DNA from: an uncultured Collinsella sp. | Lineage (GTDB): Bacteria; Actinomycetota; Coriobacteriia; Coriobacteriales; Coriobacteriaceae | DNA: 64,000 bases | Direction: 5' to 3' | Assembly: GCA_900542905.1 (NCBI GenBank) | Contig: UQPF01000005.1 | Location: forward strand, 1 to 64,000 | Shown: one piece after another, positions 1 through 7,973 of the stretch | Position numbering within the stretch: the stretch's first letter is position 1 | How the letters are laid out: each line of letters starts with the position of its first letter | Translations under genes and position numbers: made by a program | Notes under the pieces: generated by a model | The model's database searches: none | What the model saw: only the letters and a program-made list of their open reading frames with translations | What the model was told of the DNA's origin: nothing

Positions 1-63
1 TTAGCTTGCCAGGCAAGCGTCGACTAAACGTGCAGCGTGCGCGGCCCCTCCCGACGGGAAACG

Positions 64-88
64 AAAAAGCCCGGTTTAAAACCGGGCT
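64..88 (-). terminator. Rho-independent terminator
   Basis: On the minus strand a GC-rich hairpin (arms AGCCCGG and CCGGGCT around TTTTAAA) is followed directly by a run of T. It lies downstream of the tRNA-Pro terminator and would act as a second stop for leftward transcription. Confidence 0.7.
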
Positions 89-126
89 CGAACAAACACG
101 CCTATTGACAATGGCTTTCTCATATT

Positions 127-154
127 AAAAAGGTCAGGCACTAGGTGCCTGACC
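127..154 (-). terminator. Terminator of tRNA-Pro
   Basis: A perfect 10-bp stem (GGTCAGGCAC paired with GTGCCTGACC) with a three-base loop is followed on the minus strand by five T residues. It starts 11 bases beyond the 3' end of the tRNA-Pro gene. Confidence 0.85.
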
Positions 155-164
155 TGCAAACTTC

Positions 165-241
<77 letters not shown>

Positions 242-283
242 AAGCTTTTGTCTGTTGCTCTGCTCTCGCTCGCAACAGGAAGT

Positions 284-313
284 ATATTAACCCGAAACTT
301 TAGACTTGTGCAA
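284..313 (-). promoter_or_regulatory. Promoter for tRNA-Pro
   Basis: On the minus strand a -35 hexamer TTGCAC (308-313) is separated by 18 bases from a -10 hexamer TAATAT (284-289). The expected transcription start is about 35-40 bases upstream of the tRNA. This is a sequence match only. Confidence 0.6.
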
Positions 314-321
314 GAACTTTT

Positions 322-1536
322 TTACAATTTTTGAAGCAAGTCCAAAATTGTATCTGCGAGCTGGGGTTTTGTTAGCACGGGAAGCTCTTGCGTGCCCGTT
401 GTGCTTACAATCCAGGCCTTGTTAGTGTCGGTTCCAAAGCCCGAATCGGCGCGCGAGACATCGTTGGCGATAATGGCATCGCAGCCCTTGCGCGCGAGTT
501 TGCGCTGCGCGTACTCCACGACGTTATCGGTCTCGGCCGCAAATCCGATCACGCATCGCTCGCCCTTCTGGCGCGAGAGCTCGGCCAAGATATCGACCGT
601 TTCGACGAGCTCGATGTGATCCAAGCGTTCGTTGGACTTTTTGAGCTTATGGTCCGCAGGGGCCGCTGGAGTGTAGTCGGCGACGGCGGCGGCGCAAATG
701 GCCACGTCGGCCGTCTGGAAGGCGCTCGTCGCCGCCTGCAGCATCTCTGCGGCGGTCTGCACGCGTACGCACGCCACGCCGCGGGGCACATCGAGCGATG
801 TCGGTCCCAGCACGAGCGTGACCGCAGCACCGCGGCGAGCAGCCTCCCCCGCCAGGGCGATGCCCATCTTGCCCGACGACCGGTTACCGATGAAGCGCAC
901 GGGGTCTATCGGTTCGTGCGTGGGGCCGGCGGTAATCACGATGTGCTTACCTACCAGGTCCTGAGGCGCGGGGTTGAGCACCTCGCAGATGGCTTCGACG
1001 ATGTCCTCTGGCTCGCTCATGCGCCCCGTGTCCACGTCGCCGCAGGCAAGGTAGCCGCTGCCGGGTCCCACCACATGGACACCGCGGTCGCGCAACGTGG
1101 TCATGTTGGCCTGCGTCGCCGGAGCTTTCCACATGCCGTTATTCATAGCGGGTGCGATCACGATGGGTCGCGGCGTGGCTAGCAGCGTGGTGGAGATGAG
1201 GTCGTCGGCGATGCCGTTGGCCATCTTGGCGATGATATTGGACGTCGCGGGCGCCACGACCACTAGATCGGGCTCCTGCGCAAGCGAGATATGGTGGATG
1301 GGGTCAGACGGGTCGTCGAATAGCCCAACAGCGACCGGCTCATTGGTGAGCGCGCGGAAGGTAAGCGGCCCCACGAACTCCGTGGCATGCTCGCTCATAA
1401 CGACCTTGACGCGCGCGCCGCGCTTTTGCAACAGGCGCACGATATTGCACGACTTATAGGCGGCGATCCCGCCGGTAATGCCCAGCAGGATCGTTTTTCC
1501 CTCAAGTTGCATTGAATTGTTGGATGCCGCCGTCAT
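322..1536 (-). CDS. coaBC: Bifunctional phosphopantothenoylcysteine decarboxylase / phosphopantothenate-cysteine ligase
   Basis: This cytosolic enzyme (404 aa) performs two consecutive steps of coenzyme A synthesis: it joins cysteine to 4'-phosphopantothenate using CTP, then decarboxylates the product with FMN. The N-terminal CoaC domain shows the flavin-binding ITGGIAAYK segment (about 20-28), the active-site His pair (81-82), PAMNNGMW (129-136) and the ACGD...GRM clamp (164-173). The CoaB domain begins near 195 and carries GNRSSGKMG (217-225). AAGGA lies 9 bases before the chosen ATG. It is the last gene of the long leftward block, directly after the zinc-ribbon gene. Confidence 0.96.
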   Translation of the reverse strand: MTAASNNSMQLEGKTILLGITGGIAAYKSCNIVRLLQKRGARVKVVMSEHATEFVGPLTFRALTNEPVAVGLFDDPSDPIHHISLAQEPDLVVVAPATSNIIAKMANGIADDLISTTLLATPRPIVIAPAMNNGMWKAPATQANMTTLRDRGVHVVGPGSGYLACGDVDTGRMSEPEDIVEAICEVLNPAPQDLVGKHIVITAGPTHEPIDPVRFIGNRSSGKMGIALAGEAARRGAAVTLVLGPTSLDVPRGVACVRVQTAAEMLQAATSAFQTADVAICAAAVADYTPAAPADHKLKKSNERLDHIELVETVDILAELSRQKGERCVIGFAAETDNVVEYAQRKLARKGCDAIIANDVSRADSGFGTDTNKAWIVSTTGTQELPVLTKPQLADTILDLLQKL

Positions 1537-1538
1537 CG

Positions 1539-2258
1539 CTAGGCTTCCTTGCTCGGGAGTACTAGGAGGCGGTGGCAGTACGGGCAGTGCGTGATCTCGC
1601 TACCGTCGTGGTTGAGGTCGCTCATGGACGATGCCTGCAGCGCGGTGTGGCAGACCGTGGGGATGTTGCCCTGGATGGTCTCGACGGCCAGGCCGCGGAA
1701 CTGCTTGAGCAGGCGCTCGTAATCGGTGAGCACGTCAGTCGGCAGCGTGGCAGCCAGCGCGGTGCGCTCCTTGGTAGCGGCGTCAATCTGGGCCTGGAGA
1801 TCGGCAGCCTTAGCACGAGCGGCCTTGGTATCTGCCTTCACGCCCTCCTCGAACTTAGCGATAATGGCCTGCGCGCGAGCCTCGTGGTCGAGCGCCTCCT
1901 TATGGGCGACAACGACATCCTTGCGGGTGTGCTCGATCTTGTCCAGTCGCTTCGCCAGGGTGGCAAGCTCATTCTCCAGGTCCTGCACCTCGCGGTAATC
2001 AGAGCCGTCGACGTGACGCTTCTTTGCAGCCTCGATGGCGTTGTTGGTCTGGATCTCGGTGGTGTTGAGGTCGTCGAGCTCAATGTCCAGGTCCTTGCGC
2101 TGGGCGTAGAGCTTGGTCATCTCGGCCTTGAGCTTCACATAGGTCTTGCGCTTAGAAGCGAGCTCCTTGAGCTCCGGCATATTGGCAAGTTCGCTCTTGT
2201 TGCGGGCGAGCTCCAAATCGATCTGTTGCAGCTTGAGTAGCGTAGCGCCGGCGCTCAT
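1539..2258 (-). CDS. Coiled-coil protein with C-terminal C4-type zinc ribbon (DUF164-like)
   Basis: The 239-aa protein is mostly a long Lys/Glu-rich coiled coil (about residues 20-170) ending in a small zinc-ribbon-like region. The start was set at the ATG at 2258, which has AAGGAGAG ahead of it and overlaps the stop of the Nif3-like gene as ATGA; a longer frame to 2294 lacks such a site. Family members usually have two Cys-X2-Cys knuckles. Here only the second is intact (HCPYCH); in the first (PTVCH) a proline stands where the first Cys is expected. The biochemical function of the family is unknown. Its neighbour across many bacteria is the Nif3-like gene, as here. Confidence 0.85.
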   Translation of the reverse strand: MSAGATLLKLQQIDLELARNKSELANMPELKELASKRKTYVKLKAEMTKLYAQRKDLDIELDDLNTTEIQTNNAIEAAKKRHVDGSDYREVQDLENELATLAKRLDKIEHTRKDVVVAHKEALDHEARAQAIIAKFEEGVKADTKAARAKAADLQAQIDAATKERTALAATLPTDVLTDYERLLKQFRGLAVETIQGNIPTVCHTALQASSMSDLNHDGSEITHCPYCHRLLVLPSKEA

Positions 2259-3064
2259 AAGTTCTCTCCTTTTGTCACAGTCCACCATTGGCAAGGGTTC
2301 AGTATTTTAATCGTATGACGGGGGTTGACCCCGGCGTCAACTGCAGAGTTCATCAAGATATCCACGAACGGCTCCTCGGAGCGGTCGTGGCCGAGCAGAA
2401 TCACGCTCAGGCCACGCAAGGCAAGGTCCTGCGCCACGTGGTAGCCGGCCTCTCCGGTCACAATAACATCTGCGCCCGCGGCGATGGCAAGCTCACCAAA
2501 GTCGCCGAGGGAGCCGCCAAGAATGGCGACGGTGCGGCACGGGTGCTCGGCTTCGCCCCATACGCGCGGGTCGCTGCCAAAGGCCGTGGCGGCACGGTTG
2601 GCGAGATCGCGCAGGTTGCAGACGTCGTGGAGGGTCGCGAGTGCGCCCAGACCGGTGAGCTCAGGTTCGTCCACATGCTCCAGCGAGCTTATGGGCTCGG
2701 CGTCCAGCAGCTCGCTCAGGCGAACGCGCGCTTCGTGCGAGCGGTCCAGGTTGGTATGGAGCGAGATAATGCTCACCCCGCAACGAGCCGCCTCGTACAA
2801 CGCAGCGCTACACTGGGGACGCGCGGAATCGGCCGGACAAAAGGCCTCGGGCGCCTTGATATAGATGGGATGATGCGTCAGCAGCACGTTGGCGCCGGCC
2901 TCCTGGGCGCGGTGCACGTTGGCCTCGGTCGCGTCGAGTGCGCAGGCCACGCCGGTGATATCAGCAGAGGGATCTCCCACAGATAGCCCAACATGATCCC
3001 AGCCCTCGGCGTCCGCCTTGGGATAGCGCGCCAGCAGCGCACGTTCAAGCTCGGAGACGATCAT
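2255..3064 (-). CDS. Nif3-like dinuclear metal centre protein (YbgI/YqfO family)
   Basis: This 269-aa protein belongs to the Nif3 family, which forms hexameric toroids with a di-metal site in each subunit. Visible metal-ligand motifs are THHP (63-66), SLHTNLD (about 101-107) and the C-terminal GHDRSEEPF segment with its His and Glu. There is no inserted middle domain, so it is the short form. Its true substrate is not settled; annotation as a type 2 GTP cyclohydrolase I is weakly supported. It overlaps the genes on both sides by four bases (ATGA), which implies translational coupling with the cysteine desulfurase and the zinc-ribbon protein. Confidence 0.93.
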   Translation of the reverse strand: MIVSELERALLARYPKADAEGWDHVGLSVGDPSADITGVACALDATEANVHRAQEAGANVLLTHHPIYIKAPEAFCPADSARPQCSAALYEAARCGVSIISLHTNLDRSHEARVRLSELLDAEPISSLEHVDEPELTGLGALATLHDVCNLRDLANRAATAFGSDPRVWGEAEHPCRTVAILGGSLGDFGELAIAAGADVIVTGEAGYHVAQDLALRGLSVILLGHDRSEEPFVDILMNSAVDAGVNPRHTIKILNPCQWWTVTKGENL

Positions 3065-4239
3065 GCGGCGCCTACGATCGAAAGCAGCGTCTGGGCAAAA
3101 TCATCCAGGTCGGCAGGGTTCACGCGGTCATCAAACGAGATGCGCAGCGACCCCAATGCCTGTTCACGACCAATGCCCATGGCGCTGAGCACGTGGCTCG
3201 GGTCCATGCTGCCGCTCGAGCAAGCCGATCCGGCCGAAACCTCAAAACCGGCGGCATCGAGCTTGATGATGAGCTCCTCGGAGTCCATGCCGTCGACGTA
3301 GATCGAAACCATACCCGGCAGACGATCGGCCTGCGCGTAGTCGCCCATTGTGGCGTGAATGCGAGGATGGGCCGTAAGCGTGGCGTAGAGCTTGTCGGAC
3401 AGGGCCTGCAGCGTCGCACGCTCCTGGCCCACATTCGGCAGCAACACGGAAGCGGCAGCGGCAAAAGCCAGCTGCGTGCGCAGATCCTGCGTACCGGCGC
3501 GACGGCCGGCTTCCTGTCCACCGCCAAAGATGCGCGGACGCAGCGGCGTGCGGTTCTTAAGGTAGAGTGCACCGGATGCCACAGGGCCGCCGATCTTGTG
3601 CGCGGCAACGGTCATGGCATCGACGCCCAGCTCGGTGACATCGAGCGGAATATGCAAGTAGCCCTGGATGGCATCGGTATGAAACAAGGCGCCGGCAGCA
3701 TGTGCGGCGGCGGCCAGCTCACGGATGGGCTGCACCACGCCGGTCTCGTTGTTGGCGACCATAATGCTCACGAGCGCAACGTCGTCGCCGAGCAGCTCGA
3801 CAAGCGTGGCAGGCTCTATGTAGCCCGCGCGGCAGGGCTGCACCAAGTCGACGGTAAAGCCGGCGGCACGCAGCAGCGGCAGGTTGTCCAGAATCGAATC
3901 GTGCTCGATGGCCGAAACGATTACGCGATCGCGCTTGCGATCGCGCTGACGAGCGCCCTCGGCAAGACCGAGCAGCGCCAGCTGGTTGGCCTCGGTACCG
4001 CCGTTGGTAAGGATGATCTCGGACGGGCGAACGCGTGCGCCAAAGCTACGGGCGATCTCGCGACGGGTGACTTCCAGGCGTGCGGCGGCCTTGCGGCCAA
4101 GCGAGTGCAGCGAGTTGGGGTTGACGCCGGCAAGCTCGCTGTTGTCGTACTTGCGCTGCGCAAGGAGCGCCTCGGCGCGCATGGGCGTCGAGGCGGCATA
4201 GTCAAGATTCACGGGTATGCGGTTTTGACCTGCGGTCAT
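3061..4239 (-). CDS. Cysteine desulfurase (NifS/IscS-type class V aminotransferase)
   Basis: A PLP enzyme of 392 aa that takes sulfur from cysteine for Fe-S clusters and tRNA thiolation. Residues seen are the HD pair of EHDSILD (113-114), the Schiff-base lysine in AAHKIGG (K215) and the persulfide-forming cysteine in SAGSACSSGS (C340), all in the expected order. The loop around C340 has the SSG pattern of NifS/IscS rather than SufS. No scaffold gene (iscU or sufU) is adjacent; the neighbours are Nif3-like and rpe, so its partner is not shown here. GGAGG lies 11 bases upstream of the start. Confidence 0.93.
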   Translation of the reverse strand: MTAGQNRIPVNLDYAASTPMRAEALLAQRKYDNSELAGVNPNSLHSLGRKAAARLEVTRREIARSFGARVRPSEIILTNGGTEANQLALLGLAEGARQRDRKRDRVIVSAIEHDSILDNLPLLRAAGFTVDLVQPCRAGYIEPATLVELLGDDVALVSIMVANNETGVVQPIRELAAAAHAAGALFHTDAIQGYLHIPLDVTELGVDAMTVAAHKIGGPVASGALYLKNRTPLRPRIFGGGQEAGRRAGTQDLRTQLAFAAAASVLLPNVGQERATLQALSDKLYATLTAHPRIHATMGDYAQADRLPGMVSIYVDGMDSEELIIKLDAAGFEVSAGSACSSGSMDPSHVLSAMGIGREQALGSLRISFDDRVNPADLDDFAQTLLSIVGAA

Positions 4240-4245
4240 AAGGGT

Positions 4246-4917
4246 TTATGCCTCCTGTGCGGCCTCATTGCCCAGCTTCTGCAGCAGCGCAACCTCGGCG
4301 GCGGGATCTTGGGACTTAAATACGGCGGAGCCGGCTACGAGCACGTTGGCGCCGGCCTTAACGACCTCGGCGATGTTCTTTGAAGAAATGCCACCGTCGA
4401 CCTCGATCAGGGGCGATACGCCGTGGCGCTCGCACATGGCTTTGAGCTCGTGCAGCTTAGGCAGCGTGCCTGGGATAAAGCTCTGGCCGCCAAAGCCGGG
4501 GTTCACGCTCATCAGCAGCACCATATCGACGACGTCGATGATGCTCTCGAGCACGCAGACGGGCGTTGCGGGGTTGAGCACCACGCCGGCCTTGACGCCG
4601 CGCTGCTGCAGATGGGTGAGCGTGCGGTGCAGGTGCGTGGAAGCCTCGTAGTGCACGGTGATCATGTCGGCACCGGCGTCTGCGTACCAATCGACCGTCT
4701 CGTCTGGGTTCGACACCATCAGGTGCGCGTCGACCGGCACATCGGTGGAGCGCTTGACGGCCTTGAGGATATCGACGCCAAAGGTCAGGTTGCCGGTAAA
4801 GTGACCGTCCATGACGTCGAAGTGCACGTAGTCGGCACCGGCGATCTTGTCGAGCTCGCCTTTCAGGTTGGCCATGTCGGCCGAAAGGACGGATGGAGCG
4901 ATTTTGATGGAACCCAT
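4246..4917 (-). CDS. rpe: Ribulose-phosphate 3-epimerase
   Basis: A 223-aa TIM-barrel enzyme interconverting ribulose 5-phosphate and xylulose 5-phosphate in the pentose phosphate pathway. The metal and catalytic motifs are present: HFDVMDGHF near the N-terminus, the HYEA segment, SVNPGFGGQSF, and EVDGGI followed by ANVLVAGSAVF for phosphate binding. The length matches the family. AAAGG lies 8 bases ahead of the ATG. It sits six bases upstream of the cysteine desulfurase in the same leftward run. Confidence 0.96.
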   Translation of the reverse strand: MGSIKIAPSVLSADMANLKGELDKIAGADYVHFDVMDGHFTGNLTFGVDILKAVKRSTDVPVDAHLMVSNPDETVDWYADAGADMITVHYEASTHLHRTLTHLQQRGVKAGVVLNPATPVCVLESIIDVVDMVLLMSVNPGFGGQSFIPGTLPKLHELKAMCERHGVSPLIEVDGGISSKNIAEVVKAGANVLVAGSAVFKSQDPAAEVALLQKLGNEAAQEA

Positions 4918-4935
4918 GGTAGTAGCCTTTCTGCG

Positions 4936-5943
4936 CTAGTCGGTGAGTCCGTAGAACTCTTGAGAAGGGACGCGGTCGGTGAGAATCTCGAGCGCCCTAT
5001 CCAAAGTAACACCGTTGTAGAGCGTTTGCTCGACGGCAAAGGTGAGCGGAATGTCTACGCCCAGTGAACGGGCAAGCTCGCTGACGCTGCGGGCGGCGAC
5101 GGCGCCCTCCACCACCATATGCGTGCGCGTCTGGTACTCGTCGAGCGACACGCCGTGGGCAAACTCGTAGCCAAAGGTGCGGTTGCGCGAATGCTCTGAG
5201 GTGCAGGTGGCAATGAGGTCGCCCATGCCGGCGAGTCCCATGCAGGTCATGGCTTGTCCGCCGCGGGCGTGCACCAGACGGCTGATCTCGGCCAGGCCGC
5301 GCGTCATGATGAGGGCGAGCGTGTTGTCGCCTGCGCCGGAGCCGGCGGAAATGCCGCACACGATGGCGATGACGTTTTTCATGGCGCCGCAGACCTCGAC
5401 ACCGGTCATGTCCTGCGACAGATAGATGCGGAAGGCCATGGACAAGAGCAGGTCCTTAAAGGTCTCCCCTATCTGCGGATCTTCGCTGGCGATGACGGCG
5501 GCAGAAAGCCCGCCGCGGCAGATCTCCTCCGCATGGTTGGGGCCCGAGAGCGCCGCGACACGCGACTCGTTTCCGATCTCACTGGCGATGACCTCGCTCA
5601 TGAGCAGGCCGGACTCGGGCTCAATGCCCTTCGTAAGGCAGAGTACCGGGGTGTCGGCGGCGATGAAGGGCGCTGCCTGATGGCACACGCTGCGAAGGTG
5701 CGTCGAAGGAACGGCAAAGATGATGGCCTCGGCGCCGTCAAGCGCCTGGGCCAGGTCCGTCGTAGCGACAACGTTTTCCGGCAGCACGTAGTCCACCAGA
5801 TAGCGCGGGTTGCGGTGCTCGCCGTTAATGCCGGAGGCCGTCTGCTCGCTGTGGGCCCACATGGTCACGCGCTCGGCTCGCGCGGCGGCAAGGCCGGCGA
5901 CGGCGGTTCCCCAGGAGCCAGAGCCAATCAGCGCAACATTCAT
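4936..5943 (-). CDS. gpsA: Glycerol-3-phosphate dehydrogenase [NAD(P)+]
   Basis: This 335-aa soluble enzyme reduces dihydroxyacetone phosphate to sn-glycerol 3-phosphate, the backbone of membrane phospholipids. The Rossmann motif IGSGSWGTA lies at 6-14, the catalytic lysine in GAMKNVIAI near 190, and the GLAGMGDL and NRTFG segments follow. It precedes rpe by 18 bases and follows plsY closely. Pairing with plsY makes sense because PlsY acylates the GpsA product. AGGAGAGAG precedes the start. Confidence 0.97.
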   Translation of the reverse strand: MNVALIGSGSWGTAVAGLAAARAERVTMWAHSEQTASGINGEHRNPRYLVDYVLPENVVATTDLAQALDGAEAIIFAVPSTHLRSVCHQAAPFIAADTPVLCLTKGIEPESGLLMSEVIASEIGNESRVAALSGPNHAEEICRGGLSAAVIASEDPQIGETFKDLLLSMAFRIYLSQDMTGVEVCGAMKNVIAIVCGISAGSGAGDNTLALIMTRGLAEISRLVHARGGQAMTCMGLAGMGDLIATCTSEHSRNRTFGYEFAHGVSLDEYQTRTHMVVEGAVAARSVSELARSLGVDIPLTFAVEQTLYNGVTLDRALEILTDRVPSQEFYGLTD

Positions 5944-5952
5944 GACTCTCTC

Positions 5953-6636
5953 CTACTTATCGTCGGGCTCGGTGACGCGCTTGGTAAACGAGAGCTTGGA
6001 CTCCTTACCGGTCATGAGCTTTTTGATGTTCGCACGATGAGCCCACACCACGGTGATGCCGATCATCACCATGCAAAACTTAAGTCCTAGGCTGCTGTAC
6101 GGAAAGACCGCGCAGGCGGCGATGGGAAGACCGATGGCCGCGGCAAGCGAGCCTACCGACACAAACTTGGTGATGGCGACGGCCACGATAAACATGCCCA
6201 GCAGCGAAAGCCCGATGGGCCAGTACCAGGCGAGGATGACGCCCAAGCCCACGGCGATACCCTTGCCGCCATGGAAGTTGAGGTAGGGCGAGAAGATGTG
6301 GCCCCACACTGCAGCCAGGCAGATGACGCCGAGCATCCAGTCACCGGGGGCTCCAGGCGCCACGATGCTTACAGGAAAGCCATAGCCCACGCTCGCGATG
6401 AGCGGACGGGCGATAAGGACGCAGATGGCGCCCTTAAGGCAGTCGAGCAGCAGCGTGAGCGCGGCCACCTTGGGACCGGCCACACGCAGCGCGTTGGTGG
6501 TGCCGATGTTGCCGGAGCCCGCCTTGCGAATGTCGGTGTGGTTGAACACGCGGCCCAGGATCAGGCCAAACGGAATCGCTCCGATAAAGAACGAGACCAC
6601 GGCGCAGATGGCGGTCAGCAGAATCGGATTATGCAT
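5953..6636 (-). CDS. plsY: Glycerol-3-phosphate acyltransferase
   Basis: An integral membrane protein of 227 aa that transfers the acyl group from acyl-phosphate to glycerol 3-phosphate, the first acylation in phospholipid synthesis. Several hydrophobic spans and the PlsY signature loops are visible: SGNIGTTNALR after the second span, and FHGGKGIAVGLG. The start was placed at 6636, with GGAG seven to eight bases upstream and eight bases of overlap with the 3' end of der; the longer open frame would add a non-homologous N-terminus. The neighbouring gpsA supplies its substrate. Confidence 0.95.
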   Translation of the reverse strand: MHNPILLTAICAVVSFFIGAIPFGLILGRVFNHTDIRKAGSGNIGTTNALRVAGPKVAALTLLLDCLKGAICVLIARPLIASVGYGFPVSIVAPGAPGDWMLGVICLAAVWGHIFSPYLNFHGGKGIAVGLGVILAWYWPIGLSLLGMFIVAVAITKFVSVGSLAAAIGLPIAACAVFPYSSLGLKFCMVMIGITVVWAHRANIKKLMTGKESKLSFTKRVTEPDDK

Positions 6637-7963
6637 CCTTTTGCTCCTTCTTCCTAAAGAAGAGTCGAATGGGCGTGCCGGCAAAGTTGAAGGTCGAGCG
6701 CATGCGGTTCTCCACGTAGCGCTGGTAGGTGTCGTTGACCAGATCACTATGGTTGACGAAGAACGTGAACGTCGGCGGGTTGACGCCCGTCTGGGTCACG
6801 TAGTGCATGCGCAGGCGGCGCTTGCCGTCCACCACGGTATGACCAAACTCGCGCAGGTCGGTGAGGAACGTGTTGAGGCGCGAGGTGCTGATCTTTTGCG
6901 AGCGCGTCTTTTCGGCGGCGTCTACCATTGCCCAGATCTTCTCGACGCTGCGGCCGGTCAGGGCAGAGATGCGCAGGTACTGGGCCCAGGGAGCCATGAC
7001 GCCCAGACGGCGGTCGATGGTCTCCATGCAGGCCTCGCGCTTACGGTCGTCGTCGAGCAGATCCCATTTGTTGAGCAGCACAACGATGGCGCAGCCGCGC
7101 TCGATGGCAAGACCCATGACCTTCTGGTCCTGCTCGGTAACGCCCACGGAGGCGTCGACGACGAGCAGCGCCACGTCGGCGCGATCGATGGCGCGCAGGC
7201 CGCGGACCATCGAGTAGTACTCGATGTTTTCGTACACGGTGCTCTTCTTACGAATGCCCGCGGTGTCGACCATGCGGTAGTGCTTGCCGTTGCGCTCCAC
7301 GACGGTGTCGATGGCGTCGCGCGTGGTGCCGGCAATGTTGGACACGATGGAACGGTCGGCGCCCAGGATGCGGTTGAACAGCGAGGACTTACCAGCGTTG
7401 GGGCGGCCGATGATGGCCACATTCAGCGCGTCGGGGAACTCATCGGCGACCTCGTCCTCTTCCTCCGGAAGCAGGGCCACGATATCGTCGAGCAGGTCGC
7501 CCGTGCCATGACCATGCAGGGCCGAAAGCGGCGTGGGCTCACCGATGCCGAGCGAATAGAACTCCCAGATGCTGTCGTTCTCGCGATCGGGGTTGTCGAG
7601 CTTGTTCACCAGCAGAAAGACCGGCTTGTCGCAGCGCTTGAGCATACGGGCGACCGACTCGTCCTCCTCGGTGACGCCGGTGCGGCCGTCGACCACAAAC
7701 AGGATGACGGCGGCTTCCTCGGCGGCGGCGAGGGCCTGGTCGCGAATGGACGTGGCGAAGACGTCATCGCTCTTGAGCGGTTCGATGCCGCCCGTGTCGA
7801 CGATGGTGAACTCGCGGCCGTTCCAATCGGCCGTGTGGTACGAGCGGTCGCGCGTGACGCCGCGGGACTCGTGGACGATGGCGTCCGAGGTCTGGGCCAG
7901 GCGGTTGACGAGCGTGGACTTGCCCACGTTGGGGCGTCCGACGACGGCGACGATAGGTTTCAT
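6629..7963 (-). CDS. der: GTPase Der (EngA), ribosome biogenesis
   Basis: A 444-aa protein with two tandem GTPase domains and a C-terminal KH-like domain, needed for maturation of the 50S subunit. The first P-loop is GRPNVGKST (8-16) with DTGG and NKLD; the second is GRPNAGKSS (about 186) with DTAG and NKWD. The C-terminus is basic. AAAGGAGAG precedes the ATG. It overlaps plsY by eight bases and follows the DUF512 radical SAM gene, a neighbourhood known from other Gram-positive genomes. Confidence 0.97.
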   Translation of the reverse strand: MKPIVAVVGRPNVGKSTLVNRLAQTSDAIVHESRGVTRDRSYHTADWNGREFTIVDTGGIEPLKSDDVFATSIRDQALAAAEEAAVILFVVDGRTGVTEEDESVARMLKRCDKPVFLLVNKLDNPDRENDSIWEFYSLGIGEPTPLSALHGHGTGDLLDDIVALLPEEEDEVADEFPDALNVAIIGRPNAGKSSLFNRILGADRSIVSNIAGTTRDAIDTVVERNGKHYRMVDTAGIRKKSTVYENIEYYSMVRGLRAIDRADVALLVVDASVGVTEQDQKVMGLAIERGCAIVVLLNKWDLLDDDRKREACMETIDRRLGVMAPWAQYLRISALTGRSVEKIWAMVDAAEKTRSQKISTSRLNTFLTDLREFGHTVVDGKRRLRMHYVTQTGVNPPTFTFFVNHSDLVNDTYQRYVENRMRSTFNFAGTPIRLFFRKKEQKDA

Positions 7964-7973
7964 CTGCTCTCCT

